Shown here: one piece after another, positions 22,029 to 32,262 of the stretch
How positions within the stretch are numbered: the stretch's first letter is position 1
Layout: each line of letters begins with the position of its first letter
Source of the DNA: Lathyrus oleraceus
Lineage: Eukaryota; Streptophyta; Magnoliopsida; Fabales; Fabaceae
Reading direction: 5' to 3'
DNA: 64,000 bases
Assembly: GCF_024323335.1 (NCBI RefSeq)
Contig: NC_066581.1
Coordinates: 36,474,699 to 36,538,698, forward strand
The notes under the pieces: model-generated
Told to the model about the DNA's origin: nothing
Databases searched by the model: none
Seen by the model: the letters and a program-made list of their open reading frames with translations, nothing else
Program-made: the position numbers and the translations under genes

Positions 22029-25000
22029 TCAGCAGATATTTATCGCCGCGTGGTCGGTGTACACCACGACTTTAGACCCTATAAGATAGGACCTAAACTT
22101 TTCTAGCGCATACACTATTGCGAGTAGTTCTTTTTCCGTTGTGGCATAATTTATTTGAGCCTCGTTAAGAACCTTACTCGCATAATGTATAGCATGAAAA
22201 GTTTTGTCCTTTCTTTGGCCAAGTACCGCTCCAACGGCATAGTCACTCGCGTCACACATTAGTTCAAAATTTTCATTCCAATTGGGAGCGACTATTATTG
22301 GAGCGGTAACCAATTTTTCTTTTAAAACCTCGAAAGCTTGCAAACAATCGTCGGTGAAGAGAAATACCTGATCTTTGGCGAGTAAATTGCTCAAAGGTTT
22401 AGCCACCTTTGAGAAGTCCTTGATGAAGCGCCGGTAGAACCCCGCGTGCCCCAAAAAACTACGGATGCCCTTCACATTGACCGGAGGGGGTAATTTTTCA
22501 ATTACATCAACCTTAGCTCTATCCACTTCAAGCCCCCTTTTAGAGACTTTGTGGCCTAGCACAATCCCCTCGGTCACCATAAAGTGACACTTTTCCCAAT
22601 TTAGCACCAAATTAGTCTTCACACACCTTTCCAACACCGTCTTCAAATTTGCCAAGCATAGACTAAACGTCCCACCAAACACCCAGAAGTCATCCATGAA
22701 GACTTCCATTGTTTTCTCTATTAGATCGGCAAAAATAGCTTGGACACATCGTTGGAATGTCGCCGGCGCATTGCAAAGCCCAAAAGGCATTTTTCTGTAT
22801 GCGAACACTCCAAACGGACACGTGAAAGCCGTCTTCTCATGATCAACCGGGTCAACCGCAATTTGGTTGTACCCGGAGTAGCCGTCTAAAAAACAGTAGT
22901 ATTGTTGGCCCGATAGTCTTTCAAGCATTTGATCCATAAATGGGAGTGGAAAATGGTCCTTACGAGTCGCGGTATTCAACCGTCTATAATCTATACACAT
23001 TCTCCATCCCGTGGCAACTTTAGTCGGGATCAATTCGTCTTTGTCATTACGGATTACGGTCATTCCACCCTTCTTCGGAACCACGTGCACGGGACTAACC
23101 CACGGACTATCCGAGATCGGGTAAATCATTCCCGCATCCAAAAGCTTCACCACTTCCTTTCTTACAACCTCTTTCATTGTAGGATTTAAGCGGCGTTGTG
23201 GTTGAGCCACCGGCTTGAAATCCTCCTCCATCAAAATCTTGTGCATACAATAGGATGGACTAATTCCTTTAAGATCGGAAAGAGTCCAACCCATAGCTTC
23301 TTGATTTGTCTTTAGCACAAATATGAGACGGGCTTCTTCTTCAATTGTCAAAAGGTTGCTTATGATAACCGGCTTGTCCTCGGTATCATCAAGGAATACA
23401 TATTTCAACGTCGAAGGTAACTCTTTTAATTCAATTGACGCTTTCTCGTCAATTACCTCCTTCTTCAAATTTTCTTCCTCTACTTCCCACGGTTGTAGGT
23501 CTTCCAAGCTATCAAATTCCTTCAAGCATTCCTCAAGAGCTAGCTCCTCTTCAACAGTGAAAACCTCCATTGAGTCGTCGAGAGCTAACTCCATAGGAGA
23601 TATCTCGTGAATATGCTTTGAAACTTCCATAATAGCGTCTTCGATCACATCGATTCGAAAGCTATCATGTCTATCCTTGGAATGCTTCATCGCCTCGAAT
23701 AGATCAAAGGTGACCTCCTCATTTTGAACACGCACCTTCATTAAACCGTCATCAACATCAATCATCATTCTTGCGGTCTTCATGAATGGTCGGCCCAATA
23801 TGAGCGGAGCATCATCATCTTCCTCCATATCAATTACAATGAAATCCACCGGGAAGAAGAATTTGTCGACCTTCACCAACACATCTTGGGCTACGCCATG
23901 AGGATGGGTCGTCGACTTATCCGCCAATTGTAATGTCATTCGGATGGACTTAATCTCGATGTTGCCAAGCCTCTTGATAATTGACAAAGGTATAAGATTT
24001 ATGCTCGACCCCAAGTCAATAAGTCCCTTTCCGACATACACATCACCAATTTTAACCGGCAATGTAACTCTTCCCGGATCAACCTCTTTCTTAGGAAGCG
24101 TCCTTTGAATGATGGCACTACAGCTCGCATCAAGGACGATGGTCTCCGGTTCCGTATACCTCCGCTTTTTGGTTAGTATGTCCTTCATGAACTTGGCATA
24201 CTTTGGCATTTGTTCCAAAGCTTCAGCAAACGGAATGTTTATTTGTAATTGCTTAAAAATATCCATGAACCGGGCGTAATGCCGTTCATTCTCCCTTTTT
24301 GACGGGGCATGAGGGTAAGGAAGGTTTTGGACAGGAGTAGCGCTCACTACCTCCTTCCCTTTCGCTATTCTAGCGCTTTTCCATCTCGGCTTCTTCACTA
24401 CCTCCCTTATTACCTCATCATTTTTATTCTCCTCAATCTCCACATTTTTTTCATTTTCAACTTCACCATTATTTTTATTCTTTTCAACTACTTCCTCATC
24501 ACTCCACACTCCCACTTCACCATCGACATTTTCTTCCACTATCTCCTCCTCAATCTCCTTCTCTTTCTCTCTTTTTTCACTCTCCACTCTTTTTTCGTTT
24601 TCACTACCCAACTCCCTTCCACTTCTCGTCACAATCGCCTTACAATGCTCCTTAGGATTTGTTTGCGTATTGGCCGAGAAAGAAGGACCGGTTTGTTGTT
24701 CAGCTAGTTGCTTGGCAAGTTGCCCAACTTGAGTTTCAAGATTTTTTATGGCCGCGTCATTACTCTTTTGATTGGCCATTGACATTTGCATGAATTGCGT
24801 CAATGTCTCTTCCAATTTAGAATTGACTACCGGCGGTTGTTGAGATTGATACGGATTTTGGGGAGGATTTTGACGGCTAGAAGAACCACCTCCATAACCT
24901 TGGTTATGATAATAGTTGCTTCTAGGTTGGAACCCTTGGTTCCCTTGGAATTGTTGTTGTTGTTGTTGTTGAGGGTGCGGTTGATAAGGTTGTTGTTGTC

Positions 25001-26102
25001 TTGGTTGATAGTCCCGTTGATTGGCCATATAGTTCACTTCGTCAAAGCCGGGAGGTGGACAAAATCCGGTGTCATGTTCACCTTTACAAAGTTCACAACA
25101 AGCTATTTGTTTAACTTTTGACGGTTCTCTTAACTCTTTGATTTGTTGCGTTAAAAGTTCCACTTGTTGTGAGATGAGCTTGTTTTGGGCAAGTATGGCA
25201 TCATTCGTCCCTAACTCAAGCACTCCCGCCTTCTTCAAAGAATTTCCACGACTTTGACTTTGAAGATCATTCAAAGCCATACGGTTGATAATGTTGGTGG
25301 CTTCTTCGGCACTCTTTGACATCAACGAGCCACCCGAGGTGGCATCCAACAACGTTTTGCAGTTAGGTTGAAGTCCATTTCTGAAGATATGGATTTGAGT
25401 TAATTCGTCAAATCCATGCCCTTTGCATTTCCTAAGCATGGACTTGAATCTCTCCCACGCTTCATTTAAAGATTCACTGGTTCCTTGAGAAAACACCGAG
25501 ATGGCCGTCTTTGATTCCATGAATCGGTTATGAGAGAAAAATCTTTCAATGAATTTCTCCTCTAACACATTCCAATCTGTCATTACGGCAGGTGTTTGAT
25601 CAAGATACCAATCCTTTGCTTTACCGAGCAAAGCGTGAGGAAATAAACGTCTGAACAACGGAAGCTCCTGAGCCTGATCCACTCCGGCAGCCAATGCTAT
25701 CTCATAGAATTTTGTGAGAAAAGCAAATGGGTCTTCATGGTCCATTCCGGTGAATGGACTCCCATACAATAAATTCAGAGTTCCCGTCTTCATCTCAGCT
25801 TGCCTTCCAGTTTGGTTGGCAAACTGAGCGGTGTTCCTTGGACTGTTGATACATGGAGTAGAGATCGGTGGTGGTGGTTGTGGCTCCATGTTTGGTACGA
25901 ATGGGTGTGGATTTGTGGTTGAAGAACTTTCTCCTTGCTCTTGGCGTTGCCTAGCCTGTTGCCTCCTACGTCTTGTTTTGCTATTGAGCCTCCTTGCGGT
26001 TCTCTCGATCTCAGGATCAAAAAGAAGTTCGTCCACAGGGATTTTCCCTCGCATAAAACGTAAGCTGCACACTAAACCAAACGAATTACAAGCACAAGTC
26101 AA
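22029..26102 (-). CDS. Gag-protease-reverse transcriptase polyprotein, Athila/Cyclops-like
   Basis: This 1357-codon frame encodes, in order: gag with a capsid region (about residues 110-280), a zinc knuckle of form C-x2-C-x3-H-x4-C (about 333-345, [13 protein letters not shown]), a Gln-rich stretch and a Glu/Lys-rich acidic linker (about 510-590). It then encodes protease with [12 protein letters not shown] (about 699), RT with FMDDF (about 1137), and RNase H with [17 protein letters not shown] and YTDHAA. Asp-Leu-Gly replaces Asp-Thr/Ser-Gly at the protease site, which is usual for Athila. The frame ends at 22029 in RNase H through an apparent one-base loss in an A run near 22040; coding similarity continues in another frame. 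The start may be 26102 or the internal ATG near 26054. Confidence 0.9.
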   Translation of the reverse strand: MTCACNSFGLVCSLRFMRGKIPVDELLFDPEIERTARRLNSKTRRRRQQARQRQEQGESSSTTNPHPFVPNMEPQPPPPISTPCINSPRNTAQFANQTGRQAEMKTGTLNLLYGSPFTGMDHEDPFAFLTKFYEIALAAGVDQAQELPLFRRLFPHALLGKAKDWYLDQTPAVMTDWNVLEEKFIERFFSHNRFMESKTAISVFSQGTSESLNEAWERFKSMLRKCKGHGFDELTQIHIFRNGLQPNCKTLLDATSGGSLMSKSAEEATNIINRMALNDLQSQSRGNSLKKAGVLELGTNDAILAQNKLISQQVELLTQQIKELREPSKVKQIACCELCKGEHDTGFCPPPGFDEVNYMANQRDYQPRQQQPYQPHPQQQQQQQFQGNQGFQPRSNYYHNQGYGGGSSSRQNPPQNPYQSQQPPVVNSKLEETLTQFMQMSMANQKSNDAAIKNLETQVGQLAKQLAEQQTGPSFSANTQTNPKEHCKAIVTRSGRELGSENEKRVESEKREKEKEIEEEIVEENVDGEVGVWSDEEVVEKNKNNGEVENEKNVEIEENKNDEVIREVVKKPRWKSARIAKGKEVVSATPVQNLPYPHAPSKRENERHYARFMDIFKQLQINIPFAEALEQMPKYAKFMKDILTKKRRYTEPETIVLDASCSAIIQRTLPKKEVDPGRVTLPVKIGDVYVGKGLIDLGSSINLIPLSIIKRLGNIEIKSIRMTLQLADKSTTHPHGVAQDVLVKVDKFFFPVDFIVIDMEEDDDAPLILGRPFMKTARMMIDVDDGLMKVRVQNEEVTFDLFEAMKHSKDRHDSFRIDVIEDAIMEVSKHIHEISPMELALDDSMEVFTVEEELALEECLKEFDSLEDLQPWEVEEENLKKEVIDEKASIELKELPSTLKYVFLDDTEDKPVIISNLLTIEEEARLIFVLKTNQEAMGWTLSDLKGISPSYCMHKILMEEDFKPVAQPQRRLNPTMKEVVRKEVVKLLDAGMIYPISDSPWVSPVHVVPKKGGMTVIRNDKDELIPTKVATGWRMCIDYRRLNTATRKDHFPLPFMDQMLERLSGQQYYCFLDGYSGYNQIAVDPVDHEKTAFTCPFGVFAYRKMPFGLCNAPATFQRCVQAIFADLIEKTMEVFMDDFWVFGGTFSLCLANLKTVLERCVKTNLVLNWEKCHFMVTEGIVLGHKVSKRGLEVDRAKVDVIEKLPPPVNVKGIRSFLGHAGFYRRFIKDFSKVAKPLSNLLAKDQVFLFTDDCLQAFEVLKEKLVTAPIIVAPNWNENFELMCDASDYAVGAVLGQRKDKTFHAIHYASKVLNEAQINYATTEKELLAIVYALEKFRSYLIGSKVVVYTDHAAINIC

Positions 26103-26158
26103 AAATTCACAAGCTAAAACTTAAACTACCATTGCGATGCTTGCAATATCAATTACAA

Positions 26159-26176
26159 TCCCCGGCAACGGCGCCA
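26159..26176 (-). other. Primer binding site, tRNA-Asp type
   Basis: On the - strand TGGCGCCGTTGCCGGGGA lies three bases after the 5' LTR. It is complementary to the 3' end of plant tRNA-Asp, the usual primer of the Athila lineage. Confidence 0.85.
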
Positions 26177-27068
26177 TTTTGTTGAAAGGACAGTTTTGAA
26201 GTGTCGGGTTTTTGTTATCGTATCCACAGAGATTGTAAGATATCGCTGCCGTTCAATGGTTGAATTAATCTTAACTTAAAGTAACACTAGGGTTTTGGGT
26301 TTTAATCAAGTTATATTGCATACAAAGTAATTAATTGCGGTAAAAGTTACGTTTTGATTAATATGAGAAATATTGTCAGAGTTAGGTTTCAATGATTACA
26401 CTTGCTTTGCATGTTTTTGCACGGTCAACAATATTATAAACTCCTTTAGATGATAAATAATTTCACAAAGTCCTCTCAATGCGTTTCTCTCGAACACCCA
26501 TTGTGAGTTTTGTCATTTTGATCCATTGTTTCTCTCGAACACAATCTATCAAAAAGACAACGTTTTGGTTCAACCTTATGGTGAACAAAATCATTCGTTA
26601 CTATCTCTAGCTAACAAACAAGTTTGGATGAAAACCTAGGTCAAGAATCGGTAAACATCTCTCGATCAAATACCAACACAAAGAGTTTTAAATAGAAACA
26701 AAGTTTTCATCATATATTTACCGTTAAAGAGTTTACATATGAGGATCCTTACATTTACACACAAAGCTTGGAAATCACCTACATCTAACCTTGACAAATG
26801 GAGACTTAGCTACTCATTTTCATGGTAGCTTGGTCGGCAAGTAAGAAAAGAGGGTTGATCAACATCCAAGTCGAATGATCGAAGTTGGATGGGAATCCCC
26901 GTCTTTTTGTGGAAGATGGTTGCTAGATGAAGAGAAATGAAATTAGGGCATAAAAATCCCTTCAAACAATGCTGTAAAATATCTAAGAGAAAGTACAAAA
27001 AATGGAAAAGTTGGTAAAAAGTGGTATCAAGTGGTAAAAAGTTGTCTGGGCACAAAGGTGGCACCTGC

Positions 27069-27076
27069 TACTTATA
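27069..27076 (-). promoter_or_regulatory. TATA-like box of the Athila/Cyclops-like LTR
   Basis: TATAAGTA on the - strand, about 627 bases from the LTR start and directly downstream of the TCGCCTAGCGA cluster. The same sequence is at 16319-16326 in the other LTR. Confidence 0.5.
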
Positions 27077-27098
27077 GACAAGTGCAGAACTGTCACGT

Positions 27099-27467
27099 TC
27101 GCTAGGCGAGCAGAATGGCTCGCCTAGCGAAGGCCAAAAATGGGCACAAAATGCCCCTGCGCCCAGAGAAAACTGGGCCTGTGGAACTGTCATGTTCGCC
27201 TAGCGAACAGACCTTCGCCTAGCGAAGAACTCGCTTCAACCTTCGCCCCAGCGAGGTTGAGAGGTTTTGCTACTGGAATGCTCGCTGGGGACTCGCTAGA
27301 GCCTCGCCTAGCGAGCTAGTGCTGGCTGCTCATTTCACCAAAACAGACTGAATTCGCTGCCACTTCGCCTTCAGTTCGCCTAGCGAATTAATTAACCAAT
27401 TTACTGGAGCCTTTCGCCAGGAGCTCGCCTAGCGAAGGTTTTGCTTCGCCACATCCTCGCCTAGCGA
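27099..27467 (-). promoter_or_regulatory. Cluster of eight TCGCCTAGCGA near-palindromes in U3
   Basis: Sites start at 27099 (inverted form TCGCTAGGCGA), 27120, 27196, 27215, 27304, 27376, 27425 and 27457. Flanks often extend the symmetry (GCTCGCCTAGCGAGC). The cluster covers the roughly 370 bases directly upstream of the TATA-like box, where enhancers or transcription-factor sites would sit. The other LTR has the same cluster at 16349-16717. Confidence 0.7.
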
Positions 27468-27708
27468 GCTGGCAGAAAGAATGCTTGTTTGCTTTGGTTC
27501 CTTTGCCAATTTTGTTGTGTCTTCATTATCAATTAATTCATGCCTTTCCTGCACAATAACACACACATCAAAGGCACCAAGCTTGTTTATCAATGTAATG
27601 CATTCCATGTAAATGAATGTGGTTTTGACCACATTTAGCAAGGTATAAGAGTGAAAGATGCCCACATATGATAGCTCAGATAAGCACTTTTGGGCATCTA
27701 ACACCTTC

Positions 27709-29324
27709 TTACTCCATGTAGTCTAGAAGCCCTGTCACCTTTTTGGCAGGCATTTTGGCTGAAGTCCTCCATAAGAGGCTCTGTTTGTGTTTGTTTACAT
27801 TTGTGCCAGAAACCTCCAAGTGAGGCATGTTACTTGATAAGCCCTCCTAAGTGAAGAGGCAATTGACAGATAGAAGGGACTAGTAGCCAGTCCCCTGTTA
27901 TTCAGTGAGTCGTCCTTTATGCTCGCACTACGTGCTGATGCTCTAGAACATGTACCCAAGATCTTTGTATAGAGTCAGTCAAGTGGAATAGGGTCCCTCT
28001 TTCTGGATCCCCACGCTTTCTTTGACATTGAGCTCACCCAGGCCAGGGATAAGAGCATGAGGTCTCATCCTCATTTCCATCTTTGATCAGCTTCACCCTA
28101 ACTCTCGACGTTAGTGGTTAAGAGCTTCTGTTTACCCTTACAGTTTGGCTTGTTTGTCGAGGTTGATATGACCCCTCTTGACTAAAGCCTACCCATTGTT
28201 TGGGCCTCTTGTGTGGATATAGTGTGTGATACTTGTTCACTGGTGTTGATGTTGTTGAGCTAACTTGCTTCCTGTGTGAGTTAGATGCATGATTAGAGAC
28301 CTCAACTTAGGAATATCTGATTGCATGACAACTTTTAGGCTCGAGTCTTAGTCTCCCTATTAGTTTGTTTGCTTCCCTGGTCTCTGGTTAGGAGAGTGTT
28401 TCTCCCCTGTTAAGGGGAACTACGTCGCCCTGATTCTCATACCAGATGAGATACGTAGGCAGGATATCGAGAGAGATCTCTCCGGGCACCCTTTTTCTTT
28501 TTCAACCTTTTTGTTTCTTTTGATGTCTCAGCGTCTCTTTGTGTTTGTGTGACAACTATTAGGCTCGAGTTCCAGACTCCCTATTAGTTTGTCAATCTGA
28601 TAACCTTTTTCTTTGGTGTTCGCTGGTTTGCGTGTGTTGTTTGTTTGGAGTCGGATGTAAGTCCATGTATTGGCATTCTGTTTCCTTTTGTGTGTGTTGT
28701 TTGTTTGGAGCCGGATGTAAGTCCATGTATTGGCATTCTGTTTCCTTTTTGTTGTCAGGAGTCGGATATAAGCCCATGTATTGGCATTCTGTTTCCTGTT
28801 GAGTGTTTCTTTTGATGTCTCAGCGTCTCCTTTTGGTGTTTTGTTTCGGCGTGCGTTAGCCGAGCTACGAGTGCTCTGTTTCTTACTCTGGATAGAGAAG
28901 ATACGTAGGCATAGGATGCGATGTCCTAGAGAGCATGTTCCCATTTCCCCGAACTACGTTGACTCTGATGTTTGTTTCTGACAAACTACGTAGGCCCAGG
29001 ATGCGACATCCTTCTGAGTCCACTTCCTCCATCTTCTTTCACCTGTTTTATTATTCCAGTTTGTGCAGTTTCTTTGAGCAGTTTATTAGCAACCTTTTCC
29101 TATTCTTTTGAGCGTGGGTCCCGTCGAGTACGACGGACGTGGGGGGTGCTAATACCTTCCCCTTGCGTAACTGACTCTCGTACCTTGTAATCTCTGGTCG
29201 TAAGGCCGTTCCTTTCCCTTTCTTAGGTTAGTCATGCGCTTCCTTTCCGTCATAGGATGAATAGCGTCGGTGGCAGCTCTGTAAACTTGTTTTTTTTTCG
29301 CCGGTTGTTTTTTGCGTTGCGACA
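27709..29324 (+). repeat. Ogre 3' LTR, right part
   Basis: The LTR resumes after the second CCTTC (27704-27708) and ends GTTGCGACA at 29324. It includes a 60-bp tandem repeat at 28631-28800 and repeated ACTACGTAGGC blocks (near 28453, 28902 and 28985). Reading frames on the - strand here only reflect the tandem repeat. Confidence 0.75.
28631..28800 (+). repeat. Tandem repeat, 60-bp unit, about 2.8 copies
   Basis: Units start at 28631, 28691 and 28751 and share CCATGTATTGGCATTCTG. They are nearly identical, the third shorter near its start. They lie in the transcribed part of the Ogre LTR. Confidence 0.85.
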
Positions 29325-29409
29325 GATATCTCATGTTAAGACATCACACATAACATCTTGTGAACACTCTTTGTTTTACCAAAATTGCTGCCAACACTTA
29401 GAATCAACA
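29325..29409 (+). repeat. 3' fragment of a copia-type LTR, target of the Ogre insertion
   Basis: These 85 bases match the last 85 or so bases of the solo LTR at 49085-50299, with only a few differences, and end ATCAACA. The simplest reading is that Ogre inserted into another copy of this LTR, whose other part lies left of the window. Confidence 0.7.
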
Positions 29410-29515
29410 AATACTCTCATAGCCACAATTATAAAACAAGAACTTTATCAGGTTTTATCTGAGTGAAATCATATAAACCCATAGTCTATATGAGTTACAA
29501 CCCATTTTATTTAAA

Positions 29516-29897
29516 ATGTCCTATGAGGCATTGTGGATGATATTTGGAATTTTCCTGAGGTCTACCTTCAACAAAGGTTACATGGATCTTCAAGTGGATG
29601 AGTCTCTTATGATTTTGATTCCAAAAGCTGATAACCCACAACCTTTCAAGATGTCTCGACCTATTTGCTTGTGTAACATGACTTGTAAGTTAGTCTCAAA
29701 AATTTGGGTGAATCACTTTAGGCCAATACTTAATAATACCGTTTGCAAATATAAAATTCTTATCAAACATAATTAATTGCTAACCTTTTGGGTAATTTTT
29801 TCTTTTCAAGTCTCAAAATTAGTCTAGATAAGTCAAGAGTTTACGCCTCTAAAAGTTACATTTGCGCCACTAATGATGATCTTGAGAAACTCATTAG
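29516..29897 (+). pseudogene. LINE (L1-type) reverse transcriptase, 5' fragment
   Basis: The frame at 29516-29776 contains ESLMILIPKADNP, followed by a SRPICLCNMTCKLVSK block, a plant LINE RT signature. After a gap that seems to lack about 80 residues including the catalytic Asp pair, 29805-29895 continues with a [20 protein letters not shown] block. The relic is cut at 29897 by a hAT-like element, and matching LINE sequence resumes at 51886. It is not functional. Confidence 0.75.
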
Positions 29898-29934
29898 TAG
29901 GGCTAGCAATGAATCGTACCAACTCGAAAATAGT

Positions 29935-30137
29935 TTGTAATTCAAGACTCATTGCCCATGGGTAAAGAAAGACTGTTTCAACATCAAAAACAACAAAAAC
30001 AAAAGCAACCATATAATAATGGATTTAAAATTGTAATCAAGCATCGACCATCGGTTCTATTCCAGATTCATAACTAGAAAGTTTTTTTGGCCCATTCCTA
30101 ATTGGAGCTAAAATTCCAAAACCTAGTAATGCCAAAA
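29935..30137 (-). pseudogene. ndhC: ndhC fragment (NADH dehydrogenase-like subunit 3)
   Basis: The - strand reads [22 protein letters not shown], then further on [19 protein letters not shown], both diagnostic for the plastid NDH subunit encoded by ndhC. A stop interrupts it near 30050. N- and C-terminal parts are missing. It abuts trnP directly, which is not the ancestral plastid neighbour (normally ndhK/trnV), so either the source plastome was rearranged or two plastid pieces were joined here. Confidence 0.85.
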
Positions 30138-30211
30138 TAAGGATGACAGGATTTGAACCTGTGACATTTTGTACCCAAAACAAACGCGCTACCAAACTGC
30201 GCTACATCCCT
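30138..30211 (-). tRNA. trnP-UGG: tRNA-Pro(UGG), plastid-derived
   Basis: Read on the - strand, AGGGATGTAGCGCAG starts a 74-base tRNA with anticodon TGG and a T arm containing GGTTCAAATCC. The acceptor stem pairs fully, with one G-T. It appears structurally intact but lies in nuclear DNA away from a plastid promoter. Confidence 0.92.
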
Positions 30212-30463
30212 TTACATCAGTTTCGAATGTCATTCTAAATTTTTTTATCTTGTTTTCCACATTCTTCCATTATAGATAGAATATATCCTACCATTTTTTA
30301 TTGTTTGTTTTTTTACTTTTTTATATCGATCGTATAAAGAACAAATATTTTTACAAAATATTTATATTCAATTATTTAAAAATAGAGAATAGATAACATC
30401 TATAAATAATAAAATACAAAGAGTATATAACAAGAACAAAGAATATACAAATAATAATAAGAT

Positions 30464-30476
30464 AATATATATATAT

Positions 30477-30535
<59 letters not shown>

Positions 30536-30536
30536 A
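30464..30536. repeat. (TA)n microsatellite
   Basis: An almost pure TA run in the trnP-psaJ spacer of the plastid insert. Similar runs occur at 32170-32232, 34628-34694 and 34804-34868. Confidence 0.9.
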
Positions 30537-30811
30537 TAGAATAAATTTATATATAAAAAATAGAATAATTAAAAATCTTATTTTAATATTTAATTATAAA
30601 ATATTTATTTGAATAAAATAATAATATAATATTATTATAAAATAGTACTCTATAAAAAAATATCTAATTAATTATTGTACAATTCAATTTGGATTCAAAC
30701 TTCCCCCACAAATCTAAGTGGTTTTATTAATAAAAAAACATTGAATCATATTCCTATATTCAGTATTATTGTGTATTACAAATTACAAGAAAAATAGAAG
30801 AAGGATTTGCA

Positions 30812-30967
30812 ATGTGAGATTTAAAAACATATCTCTTTGTGGCACCCGTGGCAAGTACTTTATGGTTCACGACTCTAGCAGGTGTCTTGATCCAAATCAA
30901 TCGTTTATTCCCAGATGCATTGACATTCCCCTTTTTTTATTCTAATTATTGGCACGGGAAAAGATGA
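30812..30967 (+). pseudogene. psaJ: psaJ (photosystem I subunit IX) relic
   Basis: After ATG at 30812 codon 2 is TGA where plastid psaJ has CGA. The rest reads [21 protein letters not shown] and later [13 protein letters not shown], a clear match to the single-span PSI protein. Similarity ends near 30945; the frame runs on to TGA at 30965-30967. It cannot be translated in the nucleus as it stands. Confidence 0.9.
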
Positions 30968-31442
30968 CGAAGATTAAAGTTCCAATAAAATATATGTGAT
31001 TCAATCCCTCTTCGTTCGTTTTTTCTAATTATACTAGAATAAAAAAAAGGAAATTAAAAAAGGTGGATTTGGCCTCAGTCAAATTTGGATTTTTTTACGG
31101 CTTTCGTTTCAATGGAATTGAATTAATATTTTGATTCAATTGCTATTAATAATTATTATAAATATTAATAGTCAGACCAGAAATAGTCTTGTTAGGGTAG
31201 GTAGGGGCAATAATATCGTACAAGATATTTAAATAAAAATTGAAATACTATATTGTGATTCGAAATCTATTTTGAAAGCATTGTAGTAGTGAATTATTAT
31301 TGTACTATATAAAATTGATTGGAACAAATTATTTCAGAATTGGATTTTGAATTATCAACTTATATTTTTTTTTACTTTTTTCTTCTTCCCATGGAATCTT
31401 AAAATTGAAGAGTTAAGTGAATAAAAAAACCAAATAGGGTTC

Positions 31443-31643
31443 ATGGCTAAGGGTAAAGATATCTGAATAACTGTTATTTTAGAATGTATTAGTTGTGATA
31501 AAAAGAGTGTTAATAAGGAATCTAGAGGGATTTCTCGATATATTACTCAAAAGAATCGACACAATACGTCTAGTCAATTGAAATTGAGAAAATTATGTCC
31601 CTTTTGTTGTAAATATATGATTCACGCAGAGATCAAGAAATAG
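31443..31643 (+). pseudogene. rpl33: rpl33 (plastid 50S ribosomal protein L33) relic
   Basis: The frame has the standard length of 66 codons plus stop. It starts MAKGKDI, then TGA in place of CGA at codon 8, and continues [21 protein letters not shown] and a C-terminal [12 protein letters not shown] with the zinc-ribbon cysteines. Only the one stop disrupts it. Confidence 0.93.
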
Positions 31644-31877
31644 AGAAAATGGATTACTTACGTGTCACCGTTAGGAGGTAAGTTGGAAAAAATTAAATAA
31701 CATAAAAATGAATTATATAGATACCAGAGAAATTATCTTAAAAATGAAATTACATACATATATCATTAAATAGCATCGATTTCCTTAAATAACAAATATA
31801 TTAAAAAAAAGAATATAACTAAAACAAAACCTTTTTTTTAAAATAAATGGGATTTTCGGTATAGGAGTAAACAAATC

Positions 31878-32177
31878 ATGGATAAATCTAAGCGACTGTT
31901 TGTTAAATCAAAACAATGAATTCGTATGAGTTCGCCCCTAATCCAATTTGAGGATCAAATTGATTATAAAAACTTGAGTTTACTTTTCAAATTTATCACT
32001 CGACAAGGGAAAGCTTTATCGAGAAGTGTTAATAAACGGACCTTAAGACAACAACGATTGATTACAATTGCTATAAGACAACAACGATTGATTACGATTG
32101 CTATAAAACAAGCTCGTATTTTATCTTTGTTACCTTTTGTAAATTCGTCATCTTTTGTTAATAATGCACTATATATA

Positions 32178-32232
<55 letters not shown>

Positions 32233-32262
32233 GAAAAAAGCAAGTCGATTACTAGAACTAAA
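31878..32262 (+). pseudogene. rps18: rps18 (plastid 30S ribosomal protein S18) relic
   Basis: Starts MDKSKRLFVKSKQ, then TGA at 31917 in place of an Arg codon. It continues in frame with [14 protein letters not shown] and the conserved [19 protein letters not shown] 30-bp direct duplication (32046-32075 and 32076-32105, one mismatch) doubles [10 protein letters not shown]. The C-terminal end is displaced by a TA microsatellite at 32170-32232, after which a basic stretch in another frame may be the old C-terminus. Confidence 0.88.

Larger units (their letters stand above)
15427..27703 (-). mobile_element. Complete Athila-lineage (Cyclops-like) Ty3/gypsy element
   Basis: The element is 12277 bp, with 1527/1524-bp LTRs (TG...CA), a 5-bp target duplication, a tRNA-Asp-type primer site, a gag-pro-RT ORF of 1357 codons, integrase, and a further ORF in the env position. 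Length, LTR size and the env-position ORF agree with what I recall of the pea Cyclops family; naming it so is inference without a database search. By eye the two LTRs have no substitutions and only three single-A length differences, so insertion was very recent. Pol nevertheless has three frameshifts, all beside homopolymer runs. Confidence 0.92.
26180..27703 (-). repeat. 5' LTR of the Athila/Cyclops-like element
   Basis: The LTR runs from TGTTAGATGCC (27703) to CTTTCAACA (26180) on the - strand, followed by the primer binding site. Its U3 carries eight TCGCCTAGCGA sites immediately before a TATA-like box. Confidence 0.95.
1..29324 (+). mobile_element. Ogre-type (Tat lineage) Ty3/gypsy giant retrotransposon, 3' portion
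   Basis: The order extra ORF1, gag, aspartic protease, a presumed intron, RT, RNase H, a second archaeal-type RNase H, integrase, long repeat-rich 3' region and a 3' LTR near 4.9 kb is the known layout of legume Ogre elements. The window opens inside the element, so the 5' LTR, primer site and left target duplication are missing. The 3' LTR runs 12130-29324 but is split by a younger element at 15427-27703; removing that and one 5-bp duplication leaves 4913 bp. Every coding block carries stops or frameshifts, so this copy is not autonomous. The right end (GCGACA at 29324) is inferred from where similarity to another LTR family begins. Confidence 0.85.

Noticed and set aside
24309..24707. 132-codon + strand frame rich in Leu/Phe, membrane-protein-like
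   Set aside because: It is the reverse of the Glu/Lys-rich linker of the - strand gag-pro polyprotein; its hydrophobicity is a by-product.
28528..28944. 138-codon - strand frame with repeated peptide
   Set aside because: The repeats are the 60-bp tandem repeat of the Ogre LTR read in antisense.
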